Shown: one piece after another, positions 16,243-22,443 of the stretch
Layout: every line of letters starts with the position of its first letter
How positions within the stretch are numbered: position 1 is the first letter of the stretch
DNA from: CAITUY01 sp964611575
GTDB taxonomy: Bacteria > Verrucomicrobiota > Kiritimatiellia > CAIKKV01 > CAITUY01
NCBI GenBank assembly: GCA_964611575.1
Contig: CAZTAJ010000067.1
Location: forward strand, 1-22,443
DNA: 22,443 nucleotides
Reading direction: 5' to 3'
Notes under the pieces: model-generated
Database searches by the model: none
Told to the model about the DNA's origin: nothing
What the model saw: the letters and a program-made list of their open reading frames with translations, nothing else
Translations under genes and position numbers: made by a program

Positions 16243-17529
16243 ATGGCATCGGACCGTTCCGCCCAATCGACCCTCATCCCCGCGCATCTGCCGCGGAAAC
16301 TGAGCATCGACCTGTGGATCTGGAGCTGGATCTCCGCCGCCACACCCGGGGAGCCGTACGACGATCTGGAGCGCTGCGTCAGGGAGACGAAGGAGCGCGG
16401 GTTCAACGCGGTCCGGATCGAGGCCGGCCTGAACTGGGCCTTCACGCTCGACGGGCGGCCGCGCGGGCCCGTATCGTTTGGCCCCTGGATTGCCGGCTAT
16501 TCCGGCAACGCCGCCTCGGCCGACGCGCGCGGGGGTGGCCGCCACGACATCCTGGAGCGGGTTCTGCACTTGTTCGAGCTCGCGCGGCGGCACGACCTGT
16601 ATGTGATCCTGACGAGTTGGGAGTACCAGGACAGCTCCTGGTTTGTGGCTGAGCCGGCCCTCCGCGCCGAGGTCTTCGCCATCCCGCTCGAACGCCGGTT
16701 CTGGCACCTGGCGGAACAGCATGACCGCCTGCTGAACCTTCTCAAGGCCCGGGAGCTGGACTCCCACGTGGCCTTCGTGGAAATCCACAACGAGCCCGAC
16801 TGCAGCGACCTGCCACAGGGCGCTGAGGGCAAGCGGCTCCATACCGAGGCCATCGCCCTGCTCCGGGCACGCCATCCCGATATCCTCGTCAGCGGCGATT
16901 TCGCCGGCCATGACTACGCGATCGTCCCGGACAACGTCCAGGTGTTCGACCAGCACCTGTATGCCGGGGCGGGGTGGTACTTCGAGCACATCTACAAGCA
17001 GACGGTCCTGAGCAAGGAGTTCGATCCCCGCCAGCCGCGGGCCCTCGAGCCCCTGCGGCGCATCCTCAAGGACGAGATCGTGCCCTGGGACACGTTCCTC
17101 GGACCGGCGCAGAACGTCAAACCCTTCTGGCACCCGATGATGTGGCTGTACGAAAACATAGACAACGACAAGTGGGACGGTTGGATCGCGGAGACGTTCC
17201 CGCAATGGAGGGAGCGCATCTGGGCCGAGGCCCGCAAGCGCTTTGCCGAAGATGCGCAGGAAGCCAAGCGCCGCGGCCTGCCGCTGGTCTTCGACGAGGG
17301 CGGCTATTTCGCTCCGCCCCGCCTGTCGCAGTTCGAGCTCACGCCCGCGGGCTTGTCGCTGTTCGAGCTCTTTACCGACCTGGCCATTGTGCACGATTAC
17401 TGGGGGTTCATGCCATGGACCTTTTGCAGTCCCGATCACCTGATCTGGCACCAAAATCCCGAATGGCTGCGCCGGATCAACGCGCGGTTCCAGAACGGCG
17501 TGCCCCAAGCGGCGGAGCCCCGGCCGTGA
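16243..17529 (+). CDS. GH5-like (clan GH-A, cellulase-like) glycosidase
   Basis: This 428-aa single-domain TIM-barrel protein has no signal peptide. The beginning (LSIDLWIWSWISAATPGEPYDDLERCVRETKE, seen in two parts) and VEIHNEPD resemble the 'cellulase-like' family (PF12876-type) of clan GH-A; this is recalled, not searched. Glu184 in HNEP is the predicted acid/base and Glu352 in VFDEGGY the predicted nucleophile. WGFMPWTF and IWHQNPEWLRRIN close the barrel. The start at 16243 is fixed by AAAGGA at 16231-16236, 6 nt upstream. An earlier in-frame start at 16165 would overlap the GH36-like gene. It directly follows that gene (2-bp gap), so it probably works on the same oligosaccharides in the cytoplasm. 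True specificity (beta-mannan, glucan, galactan or other) cannot be told. Confidence 0.75.
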   Translation: MASDRSAQSTLIPAHLPRKLSIDLWIWSWISAATPGEPYDDLERCVRETKERGFNAVRIEAGLNWAFTLDGRPRGPVSFGPWIAGYSGNAASADARGGGRHDILERVLHLFELARRHDLYVILTSWEYQDSSWFVAEPALRAEVFAIPLERRFWHLAEQHDRLLNLLKARELDSHVAFVEIHNEPDCSDLPQGAEGKRLHTEAIALLRARHPDILVSGDFAGHDYAIVPDNVQVFDQHLYAGAGWYFEHIYKQTVLSKEFDPRQPRALEPLRRILKDEIVPWDTFLGPAQNVKPFWHPMMWLYENIDNDKWDGWIAETFPQWRERIWAEARKRFAEDAQEAKRRGLPLVFDEGGYFAPPRLSQFELTPAGLSLFELFTDLAIVHDYWGFMPWTFCSPDHLIWHQNPEWLRRINARFQNGVPQAAEPRP

Positions 17530-17593
17530 AAGCCGTCACGGATGCCCGTCTGGCCGACGCCCTCCAGGCGTCTTCACGCGGCATATCCCGGTG

Positions 17594-17632
17594 TTGGCCA
17601 CCCGGGCCGCCTCGGTATGATGTACTGCATAC
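17594..17632 (+). promoter_or_regulatory. Possible promoter with overlapping palindromic operator
   Basis: TTGGCC (17594-17599), a 16-nt spacer and TATGAT (17616-17621) give a plausible sigma-70-like promoter in the 130-bp gap before the third GH36-like gene. The imperfect palindrome GTATG-N2-GTAC-N2-CATAC (17615-17632; 14 of 18 positions symmetric) overlaps the -10 box, as a repressor site would. The rest of the gap (17530-17593) shows nothing recognisable. The evidence is sequence pattern only. Confidence 0.3.
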
Positions 17633-17659
17633 ATAGACCCGTTTACGGAGGACCCGCAC

Positions 17660-19822
17660 ATGCCCCAACGATCCAGACGACGCCAGAAGACAGGGCCAGC
17701 AGTCTCGTTCACCGACGTGATTCCCGGGCGGGAGCCGTTCCCGTCGGTGTGCTATCGCAGCGGTCTTGCGGTGTACGACGAGGCCCTGCATGAGGGCCGC
17801 CTGCTCGGGCGATATCACGCCGCCACCGGCTACCTTGACAAGGACGCGGCGGCAAAGGCGCGCCAGGAACGCATCGACGTGCCCATGCATGCCTTCGGCC
17901 TGCAAATGGACGGCCAGGCGCTGCACTTCGGCTGGAACCTGGCGGGCATGCGCGAACTGAAGGAGCGGCCCGGCCGGCGCCATGCGGTGGTGGACTTGGT
18001 GCACCAGGTGCGCCCCGTACGACTCGCCGTGCATACCCTCCTGGACGGCACGCCGATCATGCAACGCTGGCTGGAGATCACGAACACATCTGACCGGCCC
18101 GCAACTCTCGGCGAAGTCTGGCCCTGGTCAGGCGTCCTGCTGGAACAGGCCTCCTGGCTGCAGAACACGGCGGCCGGCGGACCGCCGGCCTGGTCGCTCG
18201 GTTCGTTCGCGGACTGCCGCTGGGGCGCGGAAGGCGATTTCCAGTGGCGTCCCCTGCCCGATGGCGTCACGCGCATCGAGTCCCGCATGGGCAAATCGGG
18301 CCACGGTGCGCCTTTCTTCGTGGTGCGCAACGACAACAGCGGCGAAATCGTCATCGGCCATCTGGCCTGGAGCGGCAACTGGGGCATCGAGTTCACCCGT
18401 GACTATGATCAGGCCGTGGGACCCGCGCGACTGTGGTTCAAGGCCGGCCCGCAGGCGCCCGCGCCCATGCGCATCCTCGCGCCTGGGGAGACCGTCGTTA
18501 CGCCCGCGGTTCATCTGGGATACCTGATGTCGGACCTCGACGGCGCCGTCCAGGCCATGCACGAGCACCTGCGCCGCAGCGTCCTTCTGCCGGCGATCCC
18601 GGGTCGCGACAACCTCGTGATCTACAACCACTGGGGCTATACGGAGCACGAACTCAGCGAGGCGTCCCTGCATCACGAGATCGACATCGCGGCGGACGTG
18701 GGCGCCGAATTGTTCGTCATCGATGCCGGCTGGTATGCGGACAAGGACACCCCCTGGTGGAACACGACCGGTGACTGGCAACCGGGCAACCGGCTGCCCC
18801 GGGGCTTCAAGCCGATCCGCGACCACCTGCGCCGGAAGAAAATGCGGCTCGGCCTGTGGGTCGATGCGGAACGCATCGGCACCGCCTCGATGGTCTATGC
18901 CCAACACCCGGACTGGCTGCTGAAGAGAGACGGCAAAGCGATCGGCAGCGACCTGGATCTGACGAATCCCGCCGCCGCGCGGTGGATGGAGGAGCAGATC
19001 ATCCGCATCGTCGAGGAATACGAATTGGACCTGTTCCGACTGGACTACAACGCAGGCCCCTGGGAGGGCGGACAGAACGCCCGCGACGGGTTCATCGAGA
19101 ACGGGCTCTGGCGCCACTATGAAGTGGTCTACGGCATCTACGACCGCCTCCACAAACGCTTCCCGAAACTCCTGCTGGAAAACTGCGCCGGCGGCGGCGG
19201 ACGAACCGACATCGGGCTGGTCAGCCGGTTCCACCACACCTGGGTTTCCGACTGGCAGCTTGCGCCGCGCTCCTTCCGGATCCTGAACGGCATGACGATG
19301 GCCTTGCCGCCAGAATACGTGGACCGCAATGCCGGCGTCGGCCAGGACGGCCATCGCCGTGGCGATCTGGATTTTCAATTGCGCGTGCTGCTGTTCGGCC
19401 ACATGACCCTGACCGGCGTGCATCCGCCCGGCGCCTCGCCCAACCCCCTGCACGTGGCGCGATTCCGGCATCACGTACGCCTCTACAAGGATTTCGTCCG
19501 CCCGTTTCTGCGCACGGCGCGGGTCTATCACCACACGCCCGAGACGCCGGGCCGTGAACCCACCGGCTGGGGCGTATTGGAATATGTCTCCCCCGACCAG
19601 ACGCGCGCGCTGGCAGGACTCTTCCGGCTCGCCGGCCCGGGCGAGGACCGGTACCTGTTGTGTTGCCGCGGACTGAGCCGCCAGCGGACGTACCAGGTGA
19701 CCTACGACAATTCCGGCGAGACGACGACGGCCCCCGGCGCTGCGCTGATGGACCAGGGGCTTTCCATCCGTCTTGATCGCCCGCTCACCAGCGAACTGGT
19801 GCTCCTGCAATCCATGCGCTAG
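17660..19822 (+). CDS. GH36-like alpha-galactosidase family enzyme
   Basis: This is a 720-aa enzyme of a different GH36 subgroup from the two above. The start is supported by GGAGG at 17647-17651, 8 nt upstream. The N-terminus is basic (MPQRSRRRQK) but has no hydrophobic segment, so it is probably cytoplasmic. The N-terminal supersandwich is at about residues 20-300 (LVHQVRPVRL, HLAWSGNWGIEFTRD). The TIM barrel contains NHWGYTEHELSE, ELFVIDAGWYADKD, LGLWVDAERIG and LLENCAGGGGRTDIG. The predicted nucleophile is Asp462 in LFRLDYNAG and the acid/base Asp531 in TWVSDW. The tail has PPEYVDRN and DLDFQLRVLLFGHMTLTG, conserved in this subgroup. It probably begins a new transcription unit with the next two genes (gaps of 47 and 11 bp). 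Confidence 0.85.
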   Translation: MPQRSRRRQKTGPAVSFTDVIPGREPFPSVCYRSGLAVYDEALHEGRLLGRYHAATGYLDKDAAAKARQERIDVPMHAFGLQMDGQALHFGWNLAGMRELKERPGRRHAVVDLVHQVRPVRLAVHTLLDGTPIMQRWLEITNTSDRPATLGEVWPWSGVLLEQASWLQNTAAGGPPAWSLGSFADCRWGAEGDFQWRPLPDGVTRIESRMGKSGHGAPFFVVRNDNSGEIVIGHLAWSGNWGIEFTRDYDQAVGPARLWFKAGPQAPAPMRILAPGETVVTPAVHLGYLMSDLDGAVQAMHEHLRRSVLLPAIPGRDNLVIYNHWGYTEHELSEASLHHEIDIAADVGAELFVIDAGWYADKDTPWWNTTGDWQPGNRLPRGFKPIRDHLRRKKMRLGLWVDAERIGTASMVYAQHPDWLLKRDGKAIGSDLDLTNPAAARWMEEQIIRIVEEYELDLFRLDYNAGPWEGGQNARDGFIENGLWRHYEVVYGIYDRLHKRFPKLLLENCAGGGGRTDIGLVSRFHHTWVSDWQLAPRSFRILNGMTMALPPEYVDRNAGVGQDGHRRGDLDFQLRVLLFGHMTLTGVHPPGASPNPLHVARFRHHVRLYKDFVRPFLRTARVYHHTPETPGREPTGWGVLEYVSPDQTRALAGLFRLAGPGEDRYLLCCRGLSRQRTYQVTYDNSGETTTAPGAALMDQGLSIRLDRPLTSELVLLQSMR

Positions 19823-19869
19823 CGACACAAACCCGGCCCGACTGGCATTTCACATCACCGGAGAACCAC

Positions 19870-21825
19870 ATGAATGAACCGATTGCTATCGAGACTCCCC
19901 GCTTCAAACTGACGCTGACCCCCGCCGAAAAGGCCGTCTCAGCCGTGCTCTGCGACAAGATCGCGGGCGTGACGTGGCCCGCGGCGCCGCTCGCCGAGGC
20001 GCTTGTCTATGACAAGATGGAACGCCGCACCCGCCGCCTGCCCTGGACCGTCGATGAGTGCCGTCGGGACGGCGATGGCGCCTATCTCCGGCTCAGCCTG
20101 CCCTACCAGGAAATCAGCATCGGCCTGCGCCTGCAGCCTGACGGCAACGAACTCATCGTCGGCCTGCCCATGCTCGAATGCTATGAACTCAAACCCGCGA
20201 TTCACCGCCTGCTGTCGGTGCGACTCCTGCCGGGACTGACGTCTGTGGGCGCCGCGGGCACCGTGTTGTTGCCGTTGCAGAGTGGGATGATCTTCCACCC
20301 TGCCGGCAAGCCGGCCGTGGCGGATAGCATTATGATCTATGGTGAGCAGGGACGCTGGGAACTGCTCCCCACCGTGCCGCTGTGCGGCGCGGCGGAAGCG
20401 CAGGCCGGCCTGCTCTGGCTGGCCACCGCCGCCGCTGCCGAGACCGAGTGCTGCGTCGCGACCGATGGCCGCGGCCGGGGGACGGTCGGGCTGGGGTTCG
20501 TTTTGCGCCGCTCGTGGCCGGATCCCGTATGCCGCGATGACCGCGAACTGCGGCTCATTCCCTTCAGCCCCGGCGAACTGGACCTGGTCAACTTTGCCGG
20601 GCAGCGGCTCCGCCGGCACGTCATCGAGGACCTTGGGAAGCCGACCCTGGCCGCCCGCGCGGCCGAGTCACCCCAGATCAGGCAGCTTCTCGAGTCTCAC
20701 CTGATCCGGATCTTCCACGGCATGCAGCCGATCGGAATGGCCTCCGGCATGGACCAGAAGGACGTCATCAACCTCCGGGAACCGTTCGTCGCGGACACGA
20801 CCTTCGCCGAGGCCCGCGACGGGCTGCGCCGGCTGCACGAGGCCGGAGTGGCGCGCATGCATGTGGAGAGCATCGGCTGGAATCCTCGCGGCCATGACGG
20901 AATGTGGCCGACCCGGTTCCCCATCGAACCGCGGCTGGGCGGCGCCGCCGGCTTCCGCGAACTGATCCGATATGGTCACTCGCTCGGCTGCACGATGAAC
21001 GTGCACGACAATTACCTCAGCCAGTACCGCAGTTCGCCGGACTTCGACCCGTCCATCGTGATGCACGACCAGTGGGGCACGCCGGACCTGCGCGGCTACT
21101 GGGGCGGCGGGGAGACCTACATCACCTGCCCCTGGGCGCTGGGAGCCGACCGGCTGGACCGCGAAATGGAACGCGTGAAAGCCCTCGGGTTGGACGGTCC
21201 GGCCTACGTTGACGGCATGGGCAACCCCCTGGAGTGCTGCTACGCGCCAGGTCCGGTCGGCACGCGCAGCGACTACGTGCGGGGCACCCAGCACATCATC
21301 GAAACCGCCCGGCGCGTTTATGGCGCCGCACGGACTGAGTGCGGGTTCCTCTACGCCTGCCTGCCCGCGGATTGCCTCAACCAATGCGGCAACGCGTTCA
21401 TGATGAACCGCCTCGATCCCGACTGGCCGATCACCGCGCTGATCGAGACCGTAGTGCCGGTCTGGCAACTCGCCTTGCACGGGTTGGTCGTGCGTGAAAG
21501 CCATGGCGTCACCTGGCGTACGGCCATCGAATGCGTGTTGTTCGGCGACCATCCGCGCCACGAATGGAGTGCCCACGGCCGTTTCCAGCCGGCACTCGAT
21601 GATGCGTATGTCGCCGCCATCAAGGCCCAATATGACCTGTGCGTTGTCCGTTACGGTCACCTGCAAACGGTGCCCCTGGTCGCCTGGTCCCATCTGCCGG
21701 AGGGACTCCAGGAGACCCGCTTCGCGGATGGCACCATCGTCACCGCTGATCTCAAGCAACTGGCTCTCTTCGTCAATGGCAAACCGGTTGAACGTCCGCG
21801 CGGGCTCGCCGACGACAAGAAGTAA
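19870..21825 (+). CDS. Putative TIM-barrel glycoside hydrolase (DUF5696/GH101-like)
   Basis: This is a 651-aa protein without a signal peptide. The start has GGAG at 19860-19863, 6 nt upstream. Residues 1 to about 270 look like an all-beta domain. The C-terminal half looks like a TIM barrel: HVESIGWNPRGHDG, GCTMNVHDNYLSQY, YVDGMGNP, TECGFLYACLP, then HGLVVRESHGVTWR. The overall pattern recalls DUF5696 proteins, which are related to GH101 endo-alpha-N-acetylgalactosaminidases, but I am not sure of this. On that model Asp448 (YVDGMG) would be the nucleophile and Glu490 (RTECGF) the acid/base. This is inference from motif order only. A short C-terminal beta domain follows. It lies between the GH36-like and acetylesterase-type genes and is likely co-transcribed with both. 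Confidence 0.5.
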   Translation: MNEPIAIETPRFKLTLTPAEKAVSAVLCDKIAGVTWPAAPLAEALVYDKMERRTRRLPWTVDECRRDGDGAYLRLSLPYQEISIGLRLQPDGNELIVGLPMLECYELKPAIHRLLSVRLLPGLTSVGAAGTVLLPLQSGMIFHPAGKPAVADSIMIYGEQGRWELLPTVPLCGAAEAQAGLLWLATAAAAETECCVATDGRGRGTVGLGFVLRRSWPDPVCRDDRELRLIPFSPGELDLVNFAGQRLRRHVIEDLGKPTLAARAAESPQIRQLLESHLIRIFHGMQPIGMASGMDQKDVINLREPFVADTTFAEARDGLRRLHEAGVARMHVESIGWNPRGHDGMWPTRFPIEPRLGGAAGFRELIRYGHSLGCTMNVHDNYLSQYRSSPDFDPSIVMHDQWGTPDLRGYWGGGETYITCPWALGADRLDREMERVKALGLDGPAYVDGMGNPLECCYAPGPVGTRSDYVRGTQHIIETARRVYGAARTECGFLYACLPADCLNQCGNAFMMNRLDPDWPITALIETVVPVWQLALHGLVVRESHGVTWRTAIECVLFGDHPRHEWSAHGRFQPALDDAYVAAIKAQYDLCVVRYGHLQTVPLVAWSHLPEGLQETRFADGTIVTADLKQLALFVNGKPVERPRGLADDKK

Positions 21826-21836
21826 TGAGGACATCT

Positions 21837-22443
21837 ATGAACAACACTCCAACATCTGCCTGTCGAACCTTCCTGAGTCTTCTGGCTGCGGCGATCGGCG
21901 TCGCCGCTGCCGGAGCCATGGGGGAGATAAAGCCCTGTTCCCTTTTCTCGGACGGAGCCGTGCTCCAGCAGGACCTGCCGGTTCCCGTCTGGGGCACGGC
22001 CACCAATGGGGAGAAGGTCACGGTGTCGTTCCAGGGCCAGGAGGTCTCAACCATTGCGCAGGATGGCCGGTGGAGGGTCGGACTCAAGCCCATGAAAGCG
22101 GGCGGCCCATTCCCAATGACCATCTCCGGCAGCAATGCCGTGATTGAATTGAAGGACATCCTGATTGGCGAGGTGTGGATCTGCAGCGGCCAGTCGAACA
22201 TGCAGCTCCCGCTTATCCAGTGCAGCAATGCCGCGCCAGCCATCGCCTCCTCTCAAGATCCGATGATGCGGCTGTTCAATGTCCCTTTGAAGCCGTTCCC
22301 CCCCGGGCTTGTCGGCCCCATACCCGAAATGACTACCCTCTGGACGGAGTGCAAGCCTGCGACCGTGACCAACTTTTCAGGCGTTGGGTACTTCTTCGGG
22401 CGAAAACTCCGCGAGACCCTGAAGGTTCCCGTGGGCCTCATCA
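21837..22443 (+). CDS. Sialate O-acetylesterase-type SGNH hydrolase, 5' part only
   Basis: The frame stays open to the window edge (202 codons visible), so the 3' end and the catalytic Asp/His are missing. The start at 21837 is set by GAGG at 21827-21830, 6 nt upstream, 11 bp after the preceding stop. Residues 1 to about 29 form a signal peptide (hydrophobic TFLSLLAAAIGVAAAGAMG). LFSDGAVLQQDLPVPVWGTA is the typical jelly-roll start of the family. WICSGQSNM carries the SGNH block-I nucleophile, Ser120. The protein is predicted to remove O-acetyl groups from sialic acid or other sugars outside the cytoplasm. Members in polysaccharide-degrading bacteria often act on xylan, pectin or other acetylated glycans, so sialate specificity should not be assumed. 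Confidence 0.9.
   Translation, partial: MNNTPTSACRTFLSLLAAAIGVAAAGAMGEIKPCSLFSDGAVLQQDLPVPVWGTATNGEKVTVSFQGQEVSTIAQDGRWRVGLKPMKAGGPFPMTISGSNAVIELKDILIGEVWICSGQSNMQLPLIQCSNAAPAIASSQDPMMRLFNVPLKPFPPGLVGPIPEMTTLWTECKPATVTNFSGVGYFFGRKLRETLKVPVGLI

Overview
The window is a 22.4-kb, GC-rich stretch in which nine large genes all lie on the + strand. Nearly all of them look like carbohydrate-active enzymes. It contains no ribosomal, tRNA, transport, regulator or transposase gene. The combination of huge secreted multidomain hydrolases, several divergent GH36 enzymes, a sialate O-acetylesterase-type SGNH gene, no SusC/SusD pair, and intergenic palindromes rich in TTCTGAAT/CAGAA suggests a polysaccharide-degrading bacterium of the PVC group (Kiritimatiellota, Verrucomicrobiota, Lentisphaerota or Planctomycetota). 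This is inferred from style; no phylogenetic marker is present.

Layout. A repeat end lies at 1-51. Module 1 (95-6110) is a secreted GH123-like giant followed by a GH36-like enzyme. A 160-bp palindromic MITE-like element lies at 6230-6389. Module 2 (6431-10342) is a second GH123-like giant. A 176-bp MITE-like element lies at 10355-10530, flanked by a GGAT duplication. Module 3 (10564-17529) is a third GH123-like giant with a swapped N-terminal domain, then a GH36-like enzyme and a GH5-like (clan GH-A) enzyme, all tightly packed. Module 4 (17660 to the window end) is a third GH36-like enzyme, a TIM-barrel enzyme tentatively of the DUF5696/GH101-like type, and the 5' part of a sialate O-acetylesterase-type gene.

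How the genes may work together. The three giants and the acetylesterase-type protein carry export signals and would act outside the cytoplasm. Most GH36-, GH5- and DUF5696-like proteins lack an obvious signal peptide and probably work on imported fragments. GH123 (beta-GalNAc), GH36 (alpha-Gal/alpha-GalNAc), GH101-like (alpha-GalNAc) and carbohydrate O-acetylesterase chemistry all point to a galactose- or N-acetylgalactosamine-rich, possibly O-acetylated glycan such as mucin-type or algal/bacterial polysaccharide. The substrate is inference only.

The most unusual points are these. The GH123-like gene is triplicated in tandem with an N-terminal domain exchange. Each copy has a palindromic repeat element ending 33-43 nt before its start codon. 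The leaders of genes 1 and 2 are nearly the same sequence. The GH123-like copies share invariant acidic motifs that do not show the adjacent Asp-Glu pair expected of classical GH123, so the family may be catalytically distinct.
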